This document shows positions 36,004 through 45,000 of a DNA stretch of 64,000 nucleotides, in pieces (positions within the stretch are counted from its first letter, which is position 1; every line of letters begins with the position of its first letter). The stretch covers positions 3,906,001 through 3,970,000 of the forward strand of contig NZ_CP150241.1 of assembly GCF_037975235.1 (NCBI RefSeq), read 5' to 3'. This DNA is from Paenibacillus sp. FSL R5-0341. Its GTDB lineage: Bacteria; Bacillota; Bacilli; Paenibacillales; Paenibacillaceae. The position numbers were made by a program, and so were the translations under genes. The notes below the pieces were generated by a model. The model worked only from the letters and a program-made list of their open reading frames with translations, searched no databases and had not been told where the DNA came from.

Positions 36004-36019
36004 TGTGATCTATATCACG
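36004..36019 (-). promoter_or_regulatory. Fnr box upstream of the ZIP gene
   Basis: TGTGA-TCTATA-TCACG, one mismatch. No good -10 lies at -41.5; a CATAAT on the minus strand at 35953-35948 would place the box near -70 (class I). Confidence 0.65.
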
Positions 36020-36059
36020 TGTTATGTTCAAAATTCAAGCTATGATGAAATGATGCGGA

Positions 36060-36788
36060 TTACAACAGAATAGACCAGAGCAGGAACTGCACGGCTCCAA
36101 TGATTTCAATAATCCCGACCTTCATAGGGCGCAGTGTTCTGCCTGAATATATGAAGGTGCGTACGGCGGAATAGACATATGCCAAAGACATCCAAGGATA
36201 TCCGATCACTATCGGTATGAGAATTAGAAGAATATGTACCAGACGAGTTAGCATCAGCCAACGCTTATTCGTTCGCTCTCGAAAGACCGATTTCACAAAG
36301 AACGTACTTCCTGTAAAATGTAAGAAAGAAAACAAAACTACGATTGCCATTCTATAGTCCCAGTGCCCACTTCCAATGAGATAAGCAGCCGCTCCCCCTA
36401 GAGAGAACATCAGCATGGCACACAGATCATTGGTAAGCGAGCGTTCTACTTTGTGTCTTACATGCCAGATGTTCACGAGCAACAGTCCGCCCAGAACTGG
36501 GCCAAAGAATAGTAGTGAGGTCTGACCAAGAACGGGTGGGATTAGACAGATTAGAGCCACTGTACCGTAGATTGCAGCCCACTTGTATAAGCGATGTCGA
36601 TTGGCATTTCTTTTTAAAGACTGCAGTAACGGATACGCGGTTAGATATAGTCCAAGCCAGGCTACAAATAAGGGCAGATGTAACCACTGCGGCCCACTTG
36701 CAATCATACCTACCAGAAAAGGTACACTAACCATGGCCCAGCCGCCATGTTCATGAGGGATAACGATTGTATGCGTATTGGTTTTCAC
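36060..36788 (-). CDS. ywiC: YwiC-like membrane protein
   Basis: A 242-residue membrane protein with seven to eight helices beginning with the family hallmark PHEHGGWAMVSVPFLVG and carrying FLHFTGSTFFVKSVFRERTNKRW. In B. subtilis ywiC lies beside fnr and narGHJI; here it is divergent from the fnr-type gene, so the association is conserved. Biochemical role unknown; the fold resembles prenyltransferase-like UbiA proteins only loosely. Confidence 0.85.
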   Translation of the reverse strand: MKTNTHTIVIPHEHGGWAMVSVPFLVGMIASGPQWLHLPLFVAWLGLYLTAYPLLQSLKRNANRHRLYKWAAIYGTVALICLIPPVLGQTSLLFFGPVLGGLLLVNIWHVRHKVERSLTNDLCAMLMFSLGGAAAYLIGSGHWDYRMAIVVLFSFLHFTGSTFFVKSVFRERTNKRWLMLTRLVHILLILIPIVIGYPWMSLAYVYSAVRTFIYSGRTLRPMKVGIIEIIGAVQFLLWSILL

Positions 36789-36859
36789 TTCACAGTTAAC
36801 CTCCTAGAATTGAGTGATATCGTAATTCTGAAATATGAACACAGAGAGGAAAGATTCTC

Positions 36860-37561
36860 ATGAGCAGGGTAAACAAAGATACAGCAGCGGAGTTTCTACA
36901 ACAGTTCCCCATCTTCCAGGACCTTAGCCCCGAGGAATTAAAGCAGGTCGAAGATATCGCCATTTCCAGAAGCATTCACAAGAAAACGGTTATTTTCAGC
37001 GAAGGTAGCGAAAAAGAAGCTGTTTTTTTCATTCGTACCGGCATTGTAAAAGCCTATAAAACGGATGAGAATGGACATGAACAGATTGTCTCTTTCCTCA
37101 AAACAGGGGATATGTTCCCGCACACCGGCTTTTTTAACGCACACCCCTACCCGGCTACCGCTGAAGCGATTACCCCTACCGAATTACTGGCCATTCCTGT
37201 CAGAATATTCGAACGATTAATGCTCAGCACACCATCGATTGCGATCAAAATTATGCGTGTACTCGGAGACAAAATACGTGAACTACAGGACAAATTACAG
37301 GTGCTCTCTGGTCAGGATGTGCGCAATCGTGTGCTCTCCTTCCTTCTCATGCTCGCAGAGCAGCACGGGCAGACACATGGAGATCAAATTGTCATCAACC
37401 TGCCCATGACACATCAGGAGTTCGCCAATTCCATCGGAACTACAAGGGAAACAGCGAACCGGCTTCTAAACCAGCTTACGAAAGAGCATTTGCTCGAAGT
37501 GGATCGCAGCCGGATTATCATTCTTGATTTACAAGCATTGAAGCAACAGAGGGATGCTTAA
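36860..37561 (+). CDS. fnr: Crp/Fnr-family anaerobic regulator with R-E...R helix
   Basis: A 233-residue regulator: cNMP-type barrel about 20-140, long helix, winged helix with recognition segment TTRETANRLLNQL. Arg-Glu-x-x-x-Arg is the CRP pattern that reads TGTGA, the half-site found at five promoters here, so this is the best candidate for the island's main activator. It has no cysteine cluster at either end, unlike B. subtilis Fnr with its C-terminal Cys ligands; how it senses anaerobiosis is unclear. Divergent from ywiC. Confidence 0.85.
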   Translation: MSRVNKDTAAEFLQQFPIFQDLSPEELKQVEDIAISRSIHKKTVIFSEGSEKEAVFFIRTGIVKAYKTDENGHEQIVSFLKTGDMFPHTGFFNAHPYPATAEAITPTELLAIPVRIFERLMLSTPSIAIKIMRVLGDKIRELQDKLQVLSGQDVRNRVLSFLLMLAEQHGQTHGDQIVINLPMTHQEFANSIGTTRETANRLLNQLTKEHLLEVDRSRIIILDLQALKQQRDA

Positions 37562-37616
37562 CCACCCAGCTCCACTGCTGGTTTCCCCCACGCCCCTTAC
37601 ACCAATCTCTGTGTGC

Positions 37617-37658
37617 AAAAAGAGACCTTAACGCCTGCAATCGATGTTAAGGTCTCTT
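37617..37658. terminator. Bidirectional terminator
   Basis: AAAGAGACCTTAAC pairs with GTTAAGGTCTCTT around a 13-base loop, between convergent fnr and narK. Confidence 0.85.
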
Positions 37659-37686
37659 GCTGTATGCACAATTACCGATACATGTA

Positions 37687-39198
37687 TCAGGCTATTGTGA
37701 GCTCTGGCCTGCCCATATCACTGAACATGCCCGCATAATATTTGACTTCGCCGGCTTCATTACGGATCGCTGTAATACTCAGCCATTCCTGATAGACTTC
37801 TCCGTTTTTCTTCCGATTCCAGATCTCGCCCTGCCAATATCCTTTCTCACGTAATTCCAACCATAATTGGTCATAGAAACGTTTATCCTGCTTGCCGGAT
37901 TTCAACAGACTTGGCTTCTGTCCAACCGCCTCTTCAGCGCTATAACCAGTGACTGCAGTAAAGGCCGGATTCACGGAAGTAATAACACTGTTCGTATCCG
38001 TGATCAGAATCGCTTCAATTGTATTCTCCAGAATGCTGGCAGATAACTGAAGCTTCTCTTGGTAGAACATCCAGATCACAAGTACCAGGCTAACCAGCGC
38101 AATCTGTGACAACGCCATGAAACCAATGGCATAATGCCCCGTCATGCTATACAACAAAGTCAACATCAACGGAGGGAAGAATCCGCCCAGACCACCCATA
38201 GCCGAGATCATTCCATTCGCTACGCCTGGTTGTTTAACGAAATACATTGGCACTAATTTGAAAATAGTCCCGTTACCTGTCCCTGCGCATAAGGCCACAG
38301 TCAGGCACCCAATGGTGTAGATATAGAATGACGGTGCGAAGGATAATACAATCGCTGCAATCGTTAATCCGCCGAAGACAAACATTAATATTTTGAACGG
38401 ATTAAATCGATCTCCAAGCCAGCCTCCAACAGGTCGCATGATGGTAGCAACGAGAATGAACCCCGCTGTACGAATACCTGCATCGACTTTGTCCATCTGG
38501 AAGTGACTGACTAAGAAGTTTGGCAAATATACCGTAAACGCCACGAACGAGCCAAATGTCAGAAAATAAAACAAGCAGAGCAACCATAGTTTATTGTTGC
38601 GTGATATGGCCTTCAGTTGCTGCATAAGCGGAACATTAACACGTGTTTCCTTTTTGTCCCCCAGAACAAAATTCAGCGCTGCCATTCCTAGTAGCAGAAT
38701 ACTGTAGAGCAGAACTGTCGTAGACCATCCCATACGATCAGCAATCAGCGGGGCTCCGAATGCAGACAGTGCTGTACCCAGGTTACCAATTCCGTAGATC
38801 CCGTTAACAAAGCCATGTCGCTCTTTCGGATAATATTTGGGCAGTGAAGTTACACCGACGGAGAAGACAGCTCCCCCAATACCGAGGAACAGTCCACCAA
38901 TCACCAGATCACTGAACGATGTTGCACGGCTAATCCACCATACAGGAGCCAGCAACAATACAAAGCTAATCATAAAAATATTGCGTGCTCCATATCGATT
39001 CGTCCAATAACCAATCGGAATCCGGGCAATCGATCCGATCAATACGGGAATTGCTGTCGCGCATGCAAGCTGAGAAGACGTAAGCGCAATATCCTCTTTA
39101 ATAAATGGCATCAGAGATGATAGGATAACCCATACCATGAAACCAAGAACCAGACTTGCGGTTTGCAAGGGCAGTTGAACTTTTCCTTTATGTTGCAT
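37687..39198 (-). CDS. narK: NarK-type nitrate/nitrite transporter fused to a C-terminal PAS domain
   Basis: A 503-residue protein. Residues 1 to about 380 are a 12-helix MFS transporter of the nitrate/nitrite porter group (GIGGAVFSVGVTSLPKYYPKERHGFVNGIYGIGNLGTA is the signature). Residues about 381-503 form a PAS domain with its PAC end: ILENTIEAILITDTNSVITSVN, YSAEEAVGQKPSLLKSG, KNGEVYQEWLSITAIRNEAGEVKYYAGMFSDM. With an even number of helices the PAS should be cytoplasmic. Start codon directly follows the narI stop (TAAATG). Ordinary NarK lacks such a domain. Confidence 0.92.
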   Translation of the reverse strand: MQHKGKVQLPLQTASLVLGFMVWVILSSLMPFIKEDIALTSSQLACATAIPVLIGSIARIPIGYWTNRYGARNIFMISFVLLLAPVWWISRATSFSDLVIGGLFLGIGGAVFSVGVTSLPKYYPKERHGFVNGIYGIGNLGTALSAFGAPLIADRMGWSTTVLLYSILLLGMAALNFVLGDKKETRVNVPLMQQLKAISRNNKLWLLCLFYFLTFGSFVAFTVYLPNFLVSHFQMDKVDAGIRTAGFILVATIMRPVGGWLGDRFNPFKILMFVFGGLTIAAIVLSFAPSFYIYTIGCLTVALCAGTGNGTIFKLVPMYFVKQPGVANGMISAMGGLGGFFPPLMLTLLYSMTGHYAIGFMALSQIALVSLVLVIWMFYQEKLQLSASILENTIEAILITDTNSVITSVNPAFTAVTGYSAEEAVGQKPSLLKSGKQDKRFYDQLWLELREKGYWQGEIWNRKKNGEVYQEWLSITAIRNEAGEVKYYAGMFSDMGRPELTIA

Positions 39199-39924
39199 TT
39201 ACATCGCCCTTTCCTTTTTTTGTTCCTGATTCGGATACACAGCTCCATCTCTTCTGCGATACAACACATAACTGCGTTTCAGATAACCCAGTGGCATACT
39301 TAGCATGTGAACCAGACGAGTAAATGGAAACACGCAGTACAGTACAAAGGTAAGCAGAATGTGTACTTTGAAGTTCAGCGGTACCGTCTGCATCAGAACT
39401 GGATCAGGCTGGAATACGATCAGACCGCGCAACCAAGGATTAATTGTTGTTCGATAGTCAAACCCCGTGTGATTCACCGCATTGGCCGATGTCGCCAGTA
39501 TTCCAGTGACAATGACAATGATTAACATGGCAAGGGCCAGCCAGTCCCCGATACTGCTTGTGGCCCGTACTCTCCGAGCAACATAACGGCGAACCAACAA
39601 AATGACTGCACCTGCAAATGCAATGATCCCCGCAGGCAGTCCTCCTGCAACAGCCATCAAGTGATACCCTTCATCACTCAGGCCGATCCAGCGATAGAAC
39701 TCCACTGGAACAAGCAGACCGGCAATATGTCCACAGATTACGGCGAATATTCCGATATGAAAGAGTAAGCTACCCCATTTCAACATGCGTTTCTCCAACA
39801 TCTCACTGGACTTGGACGTCCAACTGAAGGGATTCGTCACATATCTCCAGATCGTCGCCGTAATACAGAAAACAATGACCATATAGGGAAGAGCGCCCCA
39901 TAACAACAGTTCCAGTGTACTCAC
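39199..39924 (-). CDS. narI: Respiratory nitrate reductase gamma subunit (cytochrome b)
   Basis: A 241-residue, five-helix membrane diheme cytochrome b that oxidises quinol and passes electrons to NarH. Candidate heme His are in LFHIGIFAVICGHIAG and in VHILLTFVLYCVFPFTRLVHM. GTG start overlaps the narJ stop by four bases (GTGA). Normal length for NarI. Confidence 0.94.
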   Translation of the reverse strand: MSTLELLLWGALPYMVIVFCITATIWRYVTNPFSWTSKSSEMLEKRMLKWGSLLFHIGIFAVICGHIAGLLVPVEFYRWIGLSDEGYHLMAVAGGLPAGIIAFAGAVILLVRRYVARRVRATSSIGDWLALAMLIIVIVTGILATSANAVNHTGFDYRTTINPWLRGLIVFQPDPVLMQTVPLNFKVHILLTFVLYCVFPFTRLVHMLSMPLGYLKRSYVLYRRRDGAVYPNQEQKKERAM

Positions 39925-40598
39925 CGATTCCCCCTCCTCATCTGAGCCGCGATCTGCATGAGATCTTCTGGTTGTTGGTTAACTGCTTCTTCTTGTTTGG
40001 GTACATCAGGAGCCGGGGGCTCTGGAATGACCTGTAACATGAGACTGAGCAATGGTCCATATGGGCTGTTCTGTCCCGTAATGCTTTCGGTCATCGTGAC
40101 CAGAGCCTTATGGCAACTGGAGAGCACCCCCAAGGCATCTTCCTCGGGAGCCTCAGCTACAAATTCAAGCACCATAGGCAGATAATCCGGCAACTCACTT
40201 ACTTCCATATAAAATCCTGCAGCTTCATATCTACGCTTCAATTCAATTAAAGCAGGGCCCCGATCCCGCTCATCGCCATGAAGAGCATACGTGAGATAGA
40301 GGTTACACTTTTTATCAAAATCGAATGTACGAACATAGGCATCCTGCCACTCAATCGAGCTTACAGCCTGTGCTTCATCTACAAATGTCAACAGGATCTG
40401 GTTGATCGTCTCATCCGAAATGGACTGTATAGCTTCCTTCACTCCCTGCAGCCCTTCTCTCCACGCTGTATCGGGATATTGCAACAGATAGGAGATCAGT
40501 TTACAGACCATTCTTCTCGTATTCGTATCGTAAACCAGAGCCTGACTTGTACTTTCATTGGGTTCGATCGTCATCGTTGTCCTTGTCTCCTCTCCCAT
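39921..40598 (-). CDS. narJ: Nitrate reductase assembly chaperone NarJ
   Basis: A 225-residue TorD/NarJ-type chaperone for Moco insertion into NarG. LISYLLQYPDTAW at the start and YVRTFDFDKKCNLYLTYALHGDERDRG are characteristic. The ATG overlaps the narH stop as TGATG with GGAG seven bases upstream; an ATG at 40574 is the weaker alternative. Confidence 0.92.
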   Translation of the reverse strand: MGEETRTTMTIEPNESTSQALVYDTNTRRMVCKLISYLLQYPDTAWREGLQGVKEAIQSISDETINQILLTFVDEAQAVSSIEWQDAYVRTFDFDKKCNLYLTYALHGDERDRGPALIELKRRYEAAGFYMEVSELPDYLPMVLEFVAEAPEEDALGVLSSCHKALVTMTESITGQNSPYGPLLSLMLQVIPEPPAPDVPKQEEAVNQQPEDLMQIAAQMRRGNR

Positions 40599-42067
40599 CA
40601 GAATACTCCGCAAGAACCTGGACCCCCTGCAAAATCAAGTCCGCAGCTGCCCTGTTCGCTGAAGAGGTCTTCCACTTCCTCACGGTGAGCTGGCGGGATG
40701 ACAAAACGGTCATTGTATTTCGCAATAGCGAGCAGTCGGTACATGTCCTCCACTTCCTGAGCATCCATGCCTACTCTATCCAGTAATTCCGATTCACTGG
40801 TCTTACCCGTCTGCTGGTTACGCATGTGAATGCGCATAACTGCCATTTTCCGCAGTACTTCACGGATTCGATCCGTATCTCCTGCCGTAAGCAGATTGGC
40901 CAAATATTCCACGGGAATACGCATGTTATCAATCGCCGGGAAAATATCATTGGCCTCCAGCGAACTTCCCTGTCCCTCTACCCGATTGGTAATCGGGCTA
41001 AGCGGTGGAATGTACCATACCATTGGCATGGTGCGGTATTCTGGGTGAAGCGGGAGCGCAATTTTCCAGTCGATGACCATTTTATAAATTGGGGACTGCT
41101 GCGCTGCAATAATCCAATCCTCTGGAATTCCGGCCTCGCGCGCTTCGCGAATCACCTCAGGGTCATTCGGATCAAGGAAAATATCCATCTGGGATTCATA
41201 GAGATCCTGGTCATTTTCAACCGAAGCAGCGGCTTCAACACGGTCTGCATCATACAGCATCAGGCCGATATAACGGATACGTCCCACACAAGTTTCGGAA
41301 CATATCGTTGGCAGGCCCGCTTCAATCCGCGGGAAACAAAGGGTACATTTCTCCGCTTTGTTCGTCTGCCAGTTGAAATAGACTTTTTTGTATGGGCAGC
41401 TCGATACACAGAATCTCCATGCGCGGCATGCATTTTGGTCAACCAGGACAATCCCGTCTTCTTCCCGTTTGTACATTGCTCCGGAAGGACAGGAGGATAC
41501 ACAGGCCGGGTTAAGGCAGTGTTCACAGATCCGTGGCAGGTACATCATAAATACCTGTTCAAAATCCATTTTGATTGAGTCCTCGACACCCTTCATATTG
41601 GGATCTTCCATCCCCGTTACATGGGCACCTGCCAGATCGTCTTCCCAGTTCGGACCCCACTCCAGATTCATATATTCACCAGTAATCTGGGATTTCGGTC
41701 TTGCTACAGGCTGATGTTTTTTCTCCGGACTGTTCGTCAGTTTCTCATACTCGTATGTCCATGGCTCGTAATAATCATCAATGGTAGGCTGATCCGGATT
41801 ATGGAAAATGTTAAGCAAGCGTCTTGTCCGTGTGCCGGACTTCAATTCCAGTTTGCCATTCTTCATCTCCCAGCCACCGCGATAACGCTCCTGGTCCTCC
41901 CATTGTTTTGGATAACCGACCCCTGGCTTGGTCTCTACATTGTTCCAGTACATATATTCTGCACCTGGACGATTGGTCCAGGTGTTTTTGCACGTTACGC
42001 TGCATGTATGGCACCCGATACATTTGTCCAGATTCATGACCATACTGACTTGTGCTTTAATCTTCAA
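40598..42067 (-). CDS. narH: Respiratory nitrate reductase beta subunit
   Basis: A 489-residue ferredoxin-type subunit with four cysteine groups for four Fe-S clusters: CIGCHTCSVTC, CEHCLNPACVSSC, CRAWRFCVSSC (the Trp replacing a Cys marks the 3Fe-4S site) and CTLCFPR with a distal CSETC. Relays electrons from NarI to NarG on the cytoplasmic face. Overlaps narG by 11 bp. Confidence 0.95.
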   Translation of the reverse strand: MKIKAQVSMVMNLDKCIGCHTCSVTCKNTWTNRPGAEYMYWNNVETKPGVGYPKQWEDQERYRGGWEMKNGKLELKSGTRTRRLLNIFHNPDQPTIDDYYEPWTYEYEKLTNSPEKKHQPVARPKSQITGEYMNLEWGPNWEDDLAGAHVTGMEDPNMKGVEDSIKMDFEQVFMMYLPRICEHCLNPACVSSCPSGAMYKREEDGIVLVDQNACRAWRFCVSSCPYKKVYFNWQTNKAEKCTLCFPRIEAGLPTICSETCVGRIRYIGLMLYDADRVEAAASVENDQDLYESQMDIFLDPNDPEVIREAREAGIPEDWIIAAQQSPIYKMVIDWKIALPLHPEYRTMPMVWYIPPLSPITNRVEGQGSSLEANDIFPAIDNMRIPVEYLANLLTAGDTDRIREVLRKMAVMRIHMRNQQTGKTSESELLDRVGMDAQEVEDMYRLLAIAKYNDRFVIPPAHREEVEDLFSEQGSCGLDFAGGPGSCGVF

Positions 42068-45000
42068 GCCAATCCACCTCCTGCAGTTTTCTTATGATGA
42101 CGTTGAGGTCACGCTGGTTGCCTGTCGGGCCATAGTAGTTGAAGCCATAACTTAACTGGGCATAACCACCGATCATATGTGTTGGCTTCACATGAATACG
42201 TGTCGGACTGTTATGCGTACCCCCACGTGTCTGTGATATTTTGGTACCCGGAACGTTAATGTGACGGTCCTGGGCATGATACATGAATGCCATACCGCGA
42301 GGAATACGATGTGTCACTACGGCTCTGGCAACGACTACCCCGTTACGGTTGAAGCATTCGATCCAGTCGTTGTCGACCAGTCCGGCTTCTTCTGCATCTT
42401 CGTAGTTCATCCAGATTGTCGGGCCACCTCGGAACAACGTCAGCATCGGCAGCGCATCATAGTACATACTGTGAATCGACCACTTGTTATGCGGTGTCAG
42501 GTAATTCAGGACAATTTCCTTGCCACCTTCAATCGGACGTTTGCTTTTCGGATGGAACGGCGTATGCTTCAACACAGGTTTAAATGTCGCTAATGTTTCT
42601 CCGAATTCGCGTAGCATCGCATGATCAATGTAGAACTGCTGTCTGCCCGTCAATGTACGCCATGGAATCAGGCGCTCCACATTGGTGGTGAATGGCGAAT
42701 ATCGGCGTCCGCCTTTTTCCGATCCGCTGAATGCAGGTGAAGTAATGACCGTTTTCGGTTTGGAAGTGATCTCGTCAAATGTAAAACATTCCTCAGACCG
42801 TTCCTCAGCCAAATCTTTCAGATGCAATGCCGTTTTCTGTTCCAGCGCTTCCCACGCACGTACGGCCATCTTGCCGTTCGTTGTACTGGACAAGGTCAGA
42901 ATGGCCTCCGCAACATTGCGGTCGGTGCTCAAATCCGGACATCCTTGTCCAACGCCATCTTTACGGTTCACGCCCAGAATACCCTTGAGTTTTTCATACT
43001 CTTCACTGGCAGACCAGGATATGCCTTTGGTACCGATTGGTTTATCCTTCACCACAGGTCCTAGACTGATCATTTTGTTATATACGGCAGCATAATCACG
43101 TTCCACGACCTGAATATGCGGCATTGTTTTCCCCGGGATCGCTTCACATTCTCCCGCGCTCCAGTCTTTGATCTCTCCGTACGGTTGAGCAAGCTCATCC
43201 GGTGAATCATGCAAGAGCGGAGTAGCAATGATCTCCTTCTGCGGCCCATCGAATTGCTGTGCAGCCATCTCGGAGAATACACGTGCGATTTCCTTGAAGG
43301 TATCCCAGTCGGAACGGGATTCCCATTGCGTGGCTACCGCCGGGTTGAATGGATGAACGAACGGGTGCATATCCGTACTGCTCAGATCGCTTTTCTCATA
43401 CCAGGTCGCTGCTGGCAGCACAATATCGGAATACATCGCTGTACCTGCCATACGGAAATCCATGTTAATCATCAGGTCAAGCTTACCTTCCGGTGCTTCA
43501 TCCACCCACTCTACATGCTCTGGGCGCAGGCCATGATCGTCATCATTAAGCAATCCGTTCGTTGCACCGAGCAGATGTTTCAGGAAATACTCATGCCCTT
43601 TGCCGGAACTTGAGATCAGATTCGCTCTCCAGACAAATAGTACACGCGGGAAGTTCGCCGGATCATCCGGTTGCTCGATCGAGAACTTCAGATTTTTGTT
43701 CTGTAGCTCGGAAGCAACATAAGCGCCAATCTCTTCCTTCGTCGTTGCTCCGGCCTGTAGCGCATCCTGATGCAGATCAATCGAGTTACGATTGAATTGT
43801 GGATAGGATGGAAGCCAGCCCATACGCGCAGCCATCACATTATAATCAGCCACATGCTGGAACCGCGGTTCACCTTCAAGCGCTGAGGTCAACTCTCCGA
43901 CTTGGGTCTCCTCGTATCTCCATTGATCTGTTGCAAAGTAGAAGAAGGAGGTTCCGTTTTGCAGACGTGCAGGTCCGGTCCAGTCACGAGCAAAGGCAAT
44001 CGTCTGCCAGCCTTCAGCCGGACGCAATTTTTCTTGACCGACATAATGGGCCCAGCCTCCACCATTCACACCCTGACAACCTGTCATCAGAATTAAGTTA
44101 ATAATGGCGCGATAGATGACGTCGGAGTTGTACCAGTGATTAATACCAGCTCCCATGATGATCATGGAACGACCTTGGGTATCGATCGCATTCTGTGCGA
44201 ACTCACGTGCAATCTGTACGACAGTCTCTTGGTCCACACCAGTGATTTTCTCTTGCCACTCTGGAGTGAATGGTTTTACCTGTGGTGCATGCAAGATGTC
44301 ATCTCCATGGTTAACACGTACACTCAACTGTTCCACACCAGTGACTACTTCTGCTGAATCCGCAGAACGCGTCATTTCACGTTCAATTCCGTATTTGGCA
44401 AGTACCAGATCGTATACGGCTGTTACTGTAATCCATTTGTCTCCTAACCATATCTGACGTACAGGAATCTGCCGCTCCATGACATGTTTTCCCTCATCAT
44501 CAAAGTACGGCAGTTGAATCGTTACAAGATCATGATGGACGCCAAGCATGGATAGTCTTGGATCAATCGGCTCACCGTTCTCTACCTGTTCCATTTTGAG
44601 ATTCCATGTGCCTTCTTCACCCCAACGGAAACCCAAACTTCCTTTTGGCATCGCATAGGTTCCACTGTTTTCATCGTAAACGAGCGTTTTCCAAGCCATG
44701 TTATTACCTGTAATGCCCAGATCTTCCCCAACGAGAAATCTGCCTGCTGTGTGTACGCCGTCCTTTTCTTCCACAATCAGCAGATTTGGAAAGTCCGTAT
44801 ACTGTTTGGCATATTGCATGAAATAGTCCGTAGGTTTTTCAATATAAAACTCTTTTAGAATGACATGGCCCATCGCCATCGCCAGAGCGCCGTCCGTTCC
44901 TTGTTTTACCGACATCCATGTATCTGCGAATTTCACGTACTCCGCATAATCCGGGCTGATGGACACCACTTTCGTTCCCCGATAACGTGCTTCAGCCAGG

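Noticed and set aside
40826..41578. A 250-codon plus-strand open frame
   Set aside because: It lies antisense within narH, whose cysteine motifs prove the minus-strand reading.
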